From positions 34,193,312 through 34,257,311 of the forward strand of contig OX235267.1 in the NCBI GenBank assembly GCA_944472135.2: DNA of 64,000 nt, written 5' to 3'. A program made the position numbers and the translations under genes. Shown in pieces: positions 37,001 to 50,800 of the stretch. Every line of letters starts with the position of its first letter. Position 1 is the first letter of the stretch. The notes below the pieces were generated by a model. The model saw only the letters and a program-made list of their open reading frames with translations, had not been told where the DNA came from and made no database searches. Origin of the DNA: Trichobilharzia regenti. Its lineage: Eukaryota; Platyhelminthes; Trematoda; Strigeidida; Schistosomatidae.

Positions 37001-40000
37001 ATACTACAAAAAATGGGAAATCGAGTGGTGAAGATAGTAGACATCAAAGATCACTCAGTTCATAACAGACACCTGGACAAAGTGACAATAAATGAAGTAG
37101 GTCGTTCCAAATATAATGTCAATGATTCCGCTACTAATCCTGATTTTGTAGATAATTCAGGAATAAGTCCAGATAATACTGATGAAAATAATATCACAGA
37201 ATCAGTTAGGTCGAAGCTACTTGCAAGCAAACCGAGACATCGTTATAAATACGCAAGGAGATATTCGAGGTGTGGCGGATGTGGTGATTGACAATTTCTA
37301 TCTCTGTATTGTTTAAAATACTTACTGTTGACTGTTGATATGTTCCTTATATGAATGGCATAATAATTCCGCTAAATACAAATTCCTGAATTCCGCCCTC
37401 TCTGTGTTTTGGTTGGATTCTTGTAATTCGGTCATCTCGAAATACTAATACTACAATTACAATAAATTACTACATATACCTAAATAATAGTCAATGAATT
37501 AGTGTTATTAACAACATTAATGTCGTTTAAATAACATCGAATCCATAATAATAATACTATCAATGGATTACATTTCAGTTGCATGTATTTATATTCTACA
37601 CTGAAGGCCAGCCGGGACAGTAGTATTAGTTGGACCTGTTTCTTCTGTACACAGAGTACCGGTTGTTTTAGGTGAATTGCAGTAGCCACTGCTGTTTACA
37701 GCATGACATACTTGGATGTTTTTGACAAATTATCTGGTACCCGGTAGATGATAGGGAAGGATTCTTCAATGCTGGCTGGCTTTGTGGCCGGTTTGATCCA
37801 GATAGTATAATAACGAATCCTTTTCGATCATCATCCATCTGGTAGCAAATAAATTGCCAAAAACATCCAGGTACCGCATGCTTCAAACAGCAGAAGTTAT
37901 TGCAATTTGCGTAAAAAAAACCAGTGCTTTGTGTGCAAAAGGAACAAGTCCAGCCAGGCAATTCTAATGTCCTGGCCGGCCTTCAGTAGAGACTATAAAT
38001 TCTTTCTTAATTCTTCTCATATTCAGTGTATGGTTATGTTGATTCTATCGAACTGTAATCCCTTGATATTATAATTATTGATTCGATGCTATTTAAATAA
38101 AGTGGTGTCAGGAGATGCCACAGCTAGTTCACGAGGATTAGCTGGTGTAGGGATAGCTTTGAGTACTAGGGCAGAAAAGACATTGCTTGACTGGATCCCG
38201 GTAGATAGCCGAATGTGTGCTGTCCGTCTGAACGGATCAGTAAAATGGAGAAAGGACTGCACTACTCGCCGATGCCTTTTCGTAATCTCCGCCTACGCCC
38301 CCACTGACTGCAGTTCAGATGAAACGAAGGATGAGTTCTACCAAAAGCTGTCTAGTTTGGTGCGAAAGGCTAAACGCTCAGACATAGTCGTTCTAGCTGG
38401 TGACTTTAACGCTCAAGTAGGGAAATTGTGTCAATCTGAGAAGGATGTCGGTGGCACCTATGGAGTTCCGTGCCAGCGAACCGACAACGGTGACCGTCTC
38501 CTACAGTTCTGCTCTGATAATCATTTGTTTCTTGTAAGCACTAACTTCAAACACAAGGAGAGACACTGTTTGACTTGGAGACCCCCTTCATCAAACCAAC
38601 GCTGGACACAAATAGACCACATAGCAATAAGCTATCGTTGGCGTGGGTCGGTAGGAGATTGTCGCTCCTTCTGGAACACGTGCGTAGATACCGACCATGC
38701 ACTGGTCCGCGCTCGGGTGTGCTTACGACTGAACGGACGTAGGAAACAGCTGGCGGTAAAACCATCACGTCCCCAGCTCGATCAGGAAACTAAATCCGTA
38801 TTTGAGGAAGAACTAGCTAAACACATATCTGTGTTCGACAGCTGTGCTCACCCTGAAGAAGCTTGGAAAAATATCCAGGCAGCCATAGATACAGCTGTAA
38901 AAGCTGTGAATAAGGTAAACCCAAAGGTGAGTAAAAACCACTGGATCTCCACCGCCTCATCCGAACTGATAGATGCTAGAAGACTTATTCCGGCGAGCTC
39001 CGAATTCAATGAGGAGCGAAAGCTGCACAAGAGGAAACTTACGAAAAGTCTCCGCAAGGACCGTGAACAGTGGTGGGCGACAAAAGCCAAAGAGATGGAG
39101 AAAGCTTTGAGGATAGGCAACACCAGGCAACTCTTTGGACTCATCAGGGAAACGGGTGGGAGAAGACAAATCATCAGTGAGACAATCTCGGAAAAAAATG
39201 GCACTATAATTAGCTCCCAGGATAGACGACTGGATCGTTGGAAAGAGCATTATGAGGAGCAGTTTAATTTGCCCACAGCCACGCTCAACCTTCCGAGCAT
39301 CCAACACCTCCCTGAATGGGATATAGACACAGGTCCTCCGTCACTAACTGAGGTTACTAAAGCTGTCACCAATCTGAAACTAGGCAAAGCAGCGGGACCT
39401 GATGGAATGACTCCAGAGGTATTTAAGTACGGTGGAGACAGCTTACTGTCCGGATTAACTGAGGTACTAGGCAGCGTCTGGGAATCAGAAGAAGTCCCAT
39501 CGGGTTGGTGTAAGTCACTGATTATCCCCATATACAAGAAGGGAGACAAGTCTTCCTGTGATAATCACAGAGGGATTAGCTTGACTAATATAGTATCTAA
39601 AGTCTTAGGCTCAATAATCATGCGTAGACTGAGTGGTGCTCGGGAAGCACAAACACGAGAGAGCCAGGCAGGCTTTAGACCAGGAAGAGGGTGTATTGAT
39701 CATATCTTCACCCTCCGACAGATTCTAGAACATAGGCATTCCTACCGGCGTCCAACAGTCATTATATTTCTTGACCTAAAGGCAGCATTCGACTCTGTCG
39801 ATCGGGAAGTTCTCTGGAGATGCTTGGCTGTAAAGGGAATTCCGAGAAAATATATTGCACTGATTAAGGCACTCTACTCGTACTCATACAGCCAGGTGAG
39901 GGCTTACGGCGAGCTGTCATCTGAACTGATGACGACCAGTGGTGTCCGTCAAGGATGCCCATTATCTCCTTTTCTATTCAACTTCATCATAGATGTGTTA

Positions 40001-42913
40001 ATGGACTTAACCCTAGGTGACTTCAGCGACTCAGGGATTGACTTGCTACCTGGGAATAATCTCGTTGACTTGGAATATGCAGACGATATAGTCCTTCTAG
40101 GCGAAGACGCTGAAAAAATGCAGAGTCTTCTAAACACCTTGAGCCGCAATCTACGAATGTTTGGCATGCGATTCGCTCCCGCCAAATGCAAGATGATGTT
40201 ACAGGACTGGACTACATCGACGCCTAGTTTAAAAATAGGAAGTGAAGTGGTAGAGCACGTTGACCGCTTCACTTATTTGGGAAGTACCATCAGCCCCAAC
40301 GGGTTGATCTCTGACGAAATCTCAGCACGAATACAAGGGGCTCGTTTCGCATTTGTTAGTTTACGCCGACTCTGGCGTAGACGAGATGTTCGACTATCGA
40401 CCAAAGGGCGGGTGTACTGCTCATCAGTCCGCTCCGTCCTCCTTTATGGTTGTGAGACCTGGCCACTGAGAGTGGAAGACATGAAAAGACTAGCTGTCTT
40501 TGATCATAGGTGCCTGCGTTCTATTTCCCGTGTAAAGTGGCATAATAAGGTGAGCAACATGGAGGTTAGGCGTAGAGTTCTAGGTAAACAGGGGAAATCA
40601 ATCGACGAAGTCGTGAAGCTACAAAGACTGAGATGGTTAGGACATGTGTTACGTATGCCAAGCCATCGCCTCCCTCGACGAGCAATGTTAGCGGATATAG
40701 GGTCAGGCTGGAAAAAAGCTAGCGGCGGTCAAACAAAAACTTGGCATCAGTCAATGAAATCCACAACAGTTGGTCTAAGCCACGTAGGAAGGTGTAGACT
40801 TCCAGGCTGGGGTCCTCGGGACGGTAAAAATCTATGGTTGGAAACAATTGGTGACATGGCTCAAAATCGTTCTCAGTGGCGCAGATGCATCCACTCCCTG
40901 TGACTTATGATCTCCAATGAAACTGTTTTGTTTTTCTTTATTACTCCTTTGTCTCACACCTCTGCTCACTGTTTCTATTATGCTTTTCTTGTACTTTCTT
41001 CTCTTGCTTCGCGTGCTACACGGAATGTGGCGACTTGAACTTCCGCACATTTGTGCAAAGTTCTATGTCGAAAACAGACAGACAGACAGATTTAAATAAA
41101 GTTAATGATGTTAATAATACTAATTCATTCACTAATATGAATATATAACTGTAGAACCTGATGATGAAATTATCTAGAAGAATATTCTTTGTTCAGTAAC
41201 CATTCTTTTGGAAGCATTTTAATGAACATTTTTTACTCAGTTACAAGTTTTTTTTCGTTTTGTGTGTATCTATGCGTAAAAATTTGATAAAGAAGGGGAA
41301 ATATTCATACGTGACAATAATATTGACTTAGATAATTATGTATTAAAGATTGTGATGAGAAATCTGAGTGAATAAAAGAAAGTCACCCTAAAGGTGAATT
41401 CTTCTTTCCTACAACTCTTCGCTTTTCAAGTGGATCATTGGGCTTCGCGCGTGAGCTTTTGGTGGGAGGGGAGGCTGGTATCCTCACATTCAACATTCCC
41501 ACTTTTTCAGAAATCATCATCGAACACAGCAGCATAGAATAGTGGGTAAACTCTGTAGCTCAACTTCATCAACTTTTGAAAGGCCTTCAACAGAGTTGAC
41601 CACAAAGTAACTTCGAAATTGCTTCAACACTGTAGAGTCTTCCAAACCTTTATCAACCTTATTCTAACTTTAAGTTACTCGTGTTCCTTTGTTGATGGCT
41701 AACACTAGAATACAGATGCACTCAGTTGAAGAGTTTAAAATACAAAATCATTAATAAACAGAGATAGATAGAGGGAGCGAATAGGATATAGTTTTCTTTT
41801 AAATTAAAAATAACTCTTCACTTACTTTTTTCATGCCTTCATTCGACATTTCATCTTGATTATAAACATAATTTAATAAATCAAGGAAGGTATTATTTGA
41901 CTTATTAGATTTCTCATCTTTTATCCAATTTAAACTACGTTTCACTGAAGCATGCCAACCAGCTAACATAACATCTCTATCATTTGAATTAATTTGTGGA
42001 CGAAACACTGAATTCTCTTGATCCTGTTTATTTGTGTATTGACGAATTTTTAACAATCCGGATGGATCAACATGCAGAGCTAAAGCGACCATAACAGCTA
42101 CACCTAATGCCGTCATTATATCAGAATGATTATGACGCTGAACATTCATATCTGTGTAAAGCAGTTTAAGAAAAAGAAAGTAACAATAGTAAATAATAGT
42201 CTAGTTAAGTAAACAGCATTAGAATAATTCATAATATACAATCTACTCACTTCCTTCAGTATATCTAGAGATGAGCTGTGTTCAAAGTATCTTAAAAATC
42301 AATATTTTCATTTAGATTTCACCACAGACATACCTCAATCAGGCGACTTTTGAAAACCAGGGAGTAGTAGACAGCTGTTTCCTCTTAACTTGGGACTCCT
42401 CATCAGTTTGCACTCACAAGCTTACTGTGAAGAGTTCGAAACAAGGACAAAACAGGGCTCCAGTAGTTTCGGTTTTCTAAATTGAACTTGATCAAATTCT
42501 TACAGGACAACATTTGAATATCAAATTCTTCAATAAATATTTTTCAAGACTAAAGTAGTTTAGTTGATAAGTAGGTGATACATGAGCAAAGTACTGGTAA
42601 CTCAAGTGATATTGAGTGGTAGTATAATCCACTCGGGAGAATGGCAAGATGATGTCCTGGAGATTGTTCACTGAAACTGAATCACATTCCATGGTTTCAT
42701 CTTAGCTTCAGTGATAAGCTGGCTGACTGAATCATTAACCGACTGGTTGAAAGAAGGGTGTGGAACTTTGTAGAGAAGAATGTCAACTCAGACTGCTGAA
42801 CACAGAAAATAGTACAGGTGTAGAATGAAAATAAAATTGTTAAATGTGTTTGAGGAGAGGAACAGTTCACTGAAAATTGGTGGTGATTCTCAGAATCAAA
42901 ATGATAGTATGCA

Positions 42914-42954
<41 letters not shown>

Positions 42955-44773
42955 TGATTGACAATTTCTATCTCTGTATTGTTTAAATACTCACTGTTGA
43001 TTGTTAATATGTTTCTTATATGAATGGCATAATAATTCCGCTAAATACAAATTTCTGAATTCCGCCCTCTCTGTGTTTTGTTTGGATTCGTGTAATTCGG
43101 TCATCTCGAAATACTAATACTACGATTACAAAATATTACAACATTTTGGCGTCGCGATGGAACTAAATAACCTTGGAAAATTTCCTATAAATGGTTCACC
43201 GCGAGAGATTGCTGATTATCTTGAATGCTTCGATGCATGGTGCATTTCAAAGAACTTTCGGGATGACAAAATTCCAGCACATTTCATCACTGCTATTGGG
43301 CTAGATGCATATAGCCTAGTGAAGAATCTGTCATTTCCAGATAAACTTATTTCTCTGTCATATGACAAGATCCGTGAACTTCTGATACATCACTTTCATG
43401 TAACTACTTTTGAGACCAGAGAGAGGGCTCAATTCAATAAACTGGTTCGTGCTCACAACCAGAGAATTAGAGACTTTATTCTTCAACTCCAAATACAAGC
43501 TTCAAAGTGTAACTTTGGAGATCAGATGCATACTCAACTACGTGATCGTCTAATTGCTGGAATCAATATTCCTAAATTAGAGAAAGAGTTAATTCAGATT
43601 CCTTCTTGTACCTTTCAAACTGCTAAAGATTTATGTATTACATATGAAGATGTCAACAGTGAATACTCTGCTCCCACTACGTCAGTATCTGATGTCATGT
43701 TGTCCAAAGTCCAAAATACAAGTGTTCATGGAAAGCAATCCAAACTGTCGTTCACAGGTAATAAAATGCAGCGAGAGATCAAAAACATTAAACCGTGTTT
43801 ATCCTGTGGAAAGTTACATCTACGAAGCACTTGCCGTTTTCGGGGTGCTAAGTGTCACAAATGTGGTAAAGTTGGACACATCAAGACTGTTTGCAGAAGT
43901 TCGAATACTTATGTTGCTCAACATTCTTATAATTTTCCCAATCTGTCTAGTAAAATGGAGTCAATGTGTCTTTCAACTTTTCTCAATACTCAATCTCATC
44001 CAATGAAAACCTCCACTACAAGTTCAGCAACTCAAGTGTCAACTGTTTTCAAAAATGTGGTAGCCGAGTTACAATGTGAACTGTCGAAAACACGAAAAAA
44101 CCTGAATGAGATGAGAGAGAAACTGATTAAAATTGAGGAATTGCTGCATATGCGTAGACTGCGTCTGTTGAATGCAGAGCATACAAGTACCCATGAAAGT
44201 CCTGCAAAACTTTTCAAATCTCGAATTCTCAGAAAGCATCTGATGTCCGCGACTTCTAATGTACATTATTACAAAGATAATAACTATAGACCTTCTGTTG
44301 GAATCATACTACAAAAAATGGGAAATCGAGTGGTGAAGATAGTAGACATCAAAGATCACTCAGTTCATAACGGACACCTGGACAAAGTGACAATAAATGA
44401 AGTAGGTCGTTCCAAATATAATGTCAATGATTCCGCTACTAATCCTGATTTTGTAGATAATTCAGGAATAAGTCCAGATAATACCGATGAAAATAATATC
44501 ACAGAATCAGTTAGGTCGAAGCTACTTGCAAGCAAACCGAGACATCGTTATAAATACGCAAGGAGATATTCGAGGTGTGGCGGATGTGGTGATTGACAAT
44601 TTCTATCTCTGTATTGTTTAAAATACTCACTGTTGATTGTTAATATGTTTCTTATATGAATTGCATAATAATTCCGCTAAATACAAATTTCTGAATTCCG
44701 CCCTCTCTGTGTTTTCGTTGGATTCGTGTAATTCGGTCATCTCGAAATACTAATACTACGATTACAAATAATT

Positions 44774-44833
<60 letters not shown>

Positions 44834-47800
44834 GTATATTTGTAGGTTGATCTGTAGTAAGATGCTTTCCAGCTGCATTGGAGATGAGGGTTCCATCCTG
44901 AGCCGATCCGCTTCTAAGCCTCACGTAACCCGTAATAAGACCAGTGAAAAAGAGAGGTTGAGTATGCGACTAGAAACCTGACCCTGTAAAAACAACACCA
45001 TTAATATTGAAACTTCCAAGCTCAATCTCGAAGCTCTATGTTCAGCTGTGAAGGCAAAAGAATGAAAAGATCTAATGGGTAAGATCTACTATTAGAAGAA
45101 TAGCAAAGGTCGTGTGACAGTAAAGAAACTGAACAAGTTTCTACGATTATCCTTCAAATTTGTCAAAGTCAAATGCAAAATTTTTTCTTATGAAAGAGGC
45201 GTAAGAAAAAGCAGGAATATCCAGAAGTCCTTTGGAAGACTCTCAGACAATATCATGTACCGTCCAACTCGCTGAAATTAATCACTACACTGAATCAGTT
45301 GTCTTAAATTCTTGATGTCATAAAAATGAAAATTTGGAGTAGCATTAAGGGGTAATTGTTTGTCTTATACTTCTTGCAACTGTCTCTAGTTATGTGATGT
45401 AGTGCACAAGATTTATTCGACTTCAAGTTCCATCACTCATTATTATGATTCTTTAGGTTTATTCACAGATGTAGCAACGATTAAACTTTTATGTGAAAAA
45501 GAAATTAACCCATTCAGCTTTTTCCACACGCTGAGAAGACCGCTGAATGATGTCCAGCGTCAGGCCTTAAAGTGGAACGCGAATTAGAAATGATAAGATG
45601 AGCATGTATCCCAAAGTAGCATGCAGGAGATCGTGTGAGTAGGAGATTAAGAGGACCTTAGACCATAGAAATAAACGGACATATTCTGCCGAAACGCCAT
45701 GTTCCATTCAAATCCAAGGGTATAATAAATAATACATATTTCCACATGGCCTTTGTTTTCTAAACAGATTCTGTTGCGTTTCTTGCTTAGCGAGTGAAAC
45801 GTTAGTTTTCAAGCTTTGAAGTTCTAGTAGCTGTGATGTTGGTTTTAGGGAATAGAATTGCTAGACTTTCCTCTTTGTCTGGCTATCTACAAGGTAGTGG
45901 ATTAAGTGGTTCAGGTTTGCGTTGACCGGAACCCATATAACGTGAATGGAATCATTCCATCACTGAATTACAGACTCTTCTTGTCAGTGACTATGCCATA
46001 TTGAGAACACCGGCTGTCATCCAATTACTGTAGTTATGAAACATGGGCCAGGTTAGAGCTTTCATGCGTGGCCACCTGTGAATACTAGGCGCTTCTATCT
46101 TTAGCTTGACTGGGATAGTGGTTTCACCCAGCGTGAGATTACATACACTTCCAGCCTTGCAAATGGATAGACTGAATGTTCAGTTCTCCTGAAAACCATT
46201 TGATAATTATCAAGTCAATGGATTTATCATTATATTTTCAACACGAATACAATTACAATAAAGTTTTCCTTAGTCACAGTGAATAATTGTAAATGTTTTC
46301 TTTCAGCATGGATTTTGTCACAAACAGAAACCCTAAAAATCACTGAACACTAAATAGCTATTTCATCCAACATCAGGAATCTGCAACAATACACACCCTA
46401 CAACCCCACCAGGAATCAAACCCGAAACCATTAATTTCCCTCTTGAGTCTCATCATTTCCTCTCCCATTCAAGTGAAAACTATATACAATCAATAACAAG
46501 GTATTTTCACATTCATTGATGAATCATTTCTCAAAGACAATTCAAAAGAAGTAAAACTAGATTATGAATTGTTGCAATCAACAAAGATTCCAGAATAAGT
46601 TCCGCATTGCATTTATTTTATTTTAATAATATCGCATTATGGATTGATTTATGATACAGAATTGTTAAAATTTGAGCCATACCAGACACCTATGACACCC
46701 AGGTTTGAAGTCATTCAGCCAAATACAGAGGGGAATCCGATTTGAAACAGTGAAGTTTTAAAGAAAAAAAAATCATTATCTAACCACCAGACTAGATACT
46801 GACAGCCAACAGTTTTCTATCTCTGCTTATTCTCAAAATGACAGTGTTGAGAATCTATGTGTTTTAAATTTGGTTGAGACGGATATCCAGCAATTCTTTG
46901 CTTTCAGTAGTTCCCTAATGAAATCTAACCTGGTGACAAAATCTTTTTATTCACATTAATAAAATCACAACAAATTTGGCAAAAGAATGTTTTATTTATC
47001 TGATAGTTTCCGGCAGTGGAATTCGGGTCGCACGTTTTTTTCCTGTTTAGGACTCGTCATCGGGATACACTCCTACGGAGATTCAGCTGATAATTCACTT
47101 CAGACACTAAATGCCAAAAATGAGACCCATCAATTCGACCGAGATATATATTGACGCGTATTGGGAATATTTTATTTTACTTGACTGGGTAACCAGATGG
47201 TATGAGATAAGTAAAGCAGTGTTATCTTCATTCCAGGAGTAATTATATCACTTCAAAATTAAACTTGACAATTCAGTCTTATTTGTATAAAGAAAGGGAA
47301 ATGAACGCTTTAAAGCTGTCGAGTAATACCCGGATGGGAAATGATGAGCTGAACAGCCTTGGGTAACATGCAGAAGATCATATGAGGAGGGAATGAAAGC
47401 TTATCGGCAATCATTGAACCAGAAAAAGAAGATTCCAGAGAACTGGGCGAAATGGAGGTATGCTATCGAAGCCTTATGTTCCACTCGGGATCCAAAGGAG
47501 TAAAAATAATATAGAGCTATAGCTTTTCCAAAATTATACCTGGCCTATGATGTATTGCTTGATAATTTCTTACTTACGTCTACGTTATATACTCATTGAC
47601 TTTTCAAACTTATGAATAAATTTGTCACCATTCTAAGGCACTAAACATTTAGGGAAATAATCAACGAATAACTTACCTAAAATATCAGCTAAACTTTGCA
47701 TCAGTACATTGCTGTTGGACATTCCACCGTCAACAATAATTTCATTCGGTTTTTTTAATGTTATCAAAGGTGTTGCTGAATTACGTCGACCAGAAGTTTT

Positions 47801-50800
47801 AGCTAAAGTTGCCGCTGACATAACATCATATGTTTGATAAACTGAGGATCTTAGACCAGCATAAATAAGATCAGATTTACTGACATTCGATGTGATTCCA
47901 CAAGCTATGCAACGTGCACTTTCTTGCCACCATGGACAAAATAAACCACTGAATGCTGGAACTAAATAGCATGGATCTGACTCCCCAGGTCTCTGTTGTT
48001 TGTGAACCATGTCAGCTAACTTTTCACATTCATCATAATCTTTGAATAAATCCAATTTCGATTTTAACCATTGCATTGTAGCTGCAGCGTATGATACAGC
48101 ACCCTAGTATAGAAAATTCAATAACATTATGATTTGAAGAATTTTCTAGTAGGCAAGCAAAACTTCATCCAGTGAATAGCTTGACAGTTTGATAAAGAAA
48201 CTTAATGATAACTGCGTTCAAGTTTCGAAATTCTTATTAAGATATGTGCTACTTAAAAATTGGATATAAGTAGTATATAAAACAAGATTATCATGGAAGC
48301 AATGACAATTGACATTAAAACAGCAGGAAAGCTACACCCTCTATTATGTCAAAGTGGGAAAGAATTAAAAGTAAATAAATTTGTCAAATCGTAAGACGAT
48401 GGTGAAATGTAGCTTGACACATGTCTACTAATGAAAACGAATTCTCAGTGAAGATTAACTGACTGAAATTTCAGTGTACAGAACAGTAATCGGAAGTTCA
48501 ACACTGGTGAGAAAAAAACATACTATGAGTCAATGGATGCCACAGGATCTGCAAACTAGATATTTGATCCATGTCGTATAATTGGATTTTTATAGGTACA
48601 CGCCATCCAGTTCAATAGTAGAATGTTAACCAACCACATTTGTAGTAGAGGTTTGACTCCTGGTCGACAGATGTCCGAACCAGCTTCTTCTTGTTCACTA
48701 GCAACTAGTAAGCAAAGTGAAGAGGAAAGGTCGGATGAGAGGCTACAGAACCCCTCCCAATAAAAATAGCACTATAGCTACTGAAATTTCAAAGCTTGGT
48801 GCCCTACATTCAGCTAGGAACACAAAGAATGAATATAGTTTCACATCTTAAAATTGTAATTCACTGGTCATGTGAAGTGAGTACATAATTAACTGTAATT
48901 TCTGATCTTAACGCTTTATCTCTGTAAGAATAAATTTTTACTTCCTCAGTCAGTCTTTCGTGTATTCCCAAATAAAGAATTTTGAAGCAATTCAGTTATT
49001 TGGGAAATGCATTATTTTCCCCCACCAAAAAAGCTTCTAAATGTGCCACAAAATTTTTCATTTGGGTTCCCAGTGTTGAAATAATAGTCGGGTGACCAGT
49101 CACATATTGTCAGCTGTTGAAGTCACACTACAATAAAAAGTAAATCTAGTATTGTCTGCGTCATAATATAAAAGTTATTTATGTCCATCTCAATGTACAT
49201 TTACTCTTTCATGTGCTCCTGTTGAGATGATCATATTGGATATTGTAAGCGTGTTCTTTAGAACAGCTTAGCTAAATACTACCCAGATTCTTTGGTGAAA
49301 GGAGACCATTGGATGACAATTTTTTCTACATTTACACACCTTCTTGAATCAAGCCCCGATGGGTTAAATTCAGACACTCTAAAAGTTTACGTTTTCACCA
49401 CCTACATATAGCCAAAGCACCAACTGTACATGAACAAAAGCTTAAACCATGTATTCGGAAACATTTCGTTAAACCACTTGTTTACTCTGATTTTATTTTT
49501 TTTTCTGTAGGTTACAGTGATTTTAGGATTTTCTTCTTAAAGTGACATCGGTTACAGGACTACTAGACAGTTATTTCATCTTGGCTTAGGACTCTTCACA
49601 GTACTCACGCACTGGGGATTGAACCCAGGACCTTTTACTTACAAGCCGAGCTGCTGAACCATTAAGCCACTGGGACTCGATTCAATAGACTGTGAATTCC
49701 AAATTCTGCTTATTCATGTTGTAGCATGACCACTAGTGAATGCCATCGCTTGCGAGTATTTATCCTCAAACCCGACTTGCTGTACTCTACTGGTCACGAC
49801 TTCTCACTAGAACCTAGGTAACTACCTACCTGAATAAGGCTAGTCACTAGTGTTTTCAGTTCAATATATCTTCGCCTTCATTATTTTTAAAATTTTTAAC
49901 ATCACACACATTACCCACTTTAAGTCTCTTAATACCACTTAATACACACTTATTCGTTAATCTATTATAACAATAATAATATTTACCGCCCATCGTTTAA
50001 TGTATTTTCATCATTCCGCTTAACTACCTAAATGCTATTTGTTTACTTTTACTTTCTGTCAAATTTGTTTTTTGTTATTCTGTTGCGCACTATTCCTAAA
50101 TATTCACGTGATTTCATACCTTGTTTATTGTGATAGAATAAACATTTTATTGTCATCAACACAACATTTCTCTCAAACGATGAAAAGTTATTTGCCTTCA
50201 TTTTCCGAATGTTTATAAGATTATTTACAAGTTGAAATTAAGTAGCAATTTTAATAAATCAACGGATTCTTAGGTGGATGTCATCAAAAGCTGACATCAG
50301 CCAAAGCATTGCTAAAAACTATGCAGTGATGAACAATTTTCTACTCCTCGTTTTGAGACAGTTCATCAGTTCGAATCCATATCGTCATCAGGGATCGAAT
50401 AGTGAACCTTTAGGATACAAGATTGAGGAGGATTGACTAGTCAGTCAGTGACTTATAATCCAATGATCCATGCATTGTAACGTCTGTCACTTTGCGCGTT
50501 AGCACCATGTATTCATTGATTTTTGATAGCTCTTCAGATAACACTTTGTGAAATCAACCAAATTGATACAACCCAAAACTTGAAATCCTAGAGACACTCA
50601 CACAGAATTACTGACCGTTTTAGTAACACATTAGGCTAAATAGTTAAAGTTCGCCTAATTACAGATTTTTTGATTACGGCTTGATTCCCCACCGTATTTT
50701 TGCACAAGTATGGAAATTTTCAGCATGTGATGTCGCTACCCCAACTTTTGCAGGTCGATCATAGGTATCAGGTGTGCGTCGGCAGGGAATCGAACCCCGG

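Noticed and set aside
41799..42149. Treating this as the last GK exon with a stop at 41799
   Set aside because: A perfect GTAAGT precedes the stop, and an in-phase exon with the expected hydrophobic tail exists at 31062-30961. Retention remains possible as an isoform.
42914..44830. CRISPR-like spaced repeats
   Set aside because: The TA runs are simple microsatellites flanking an LTR element; this is a eukaryotic genome.
45402..45587. 61-codon plus-strand frame
   Set aside because: Short, in a GK intron next to repeat D, no motif.
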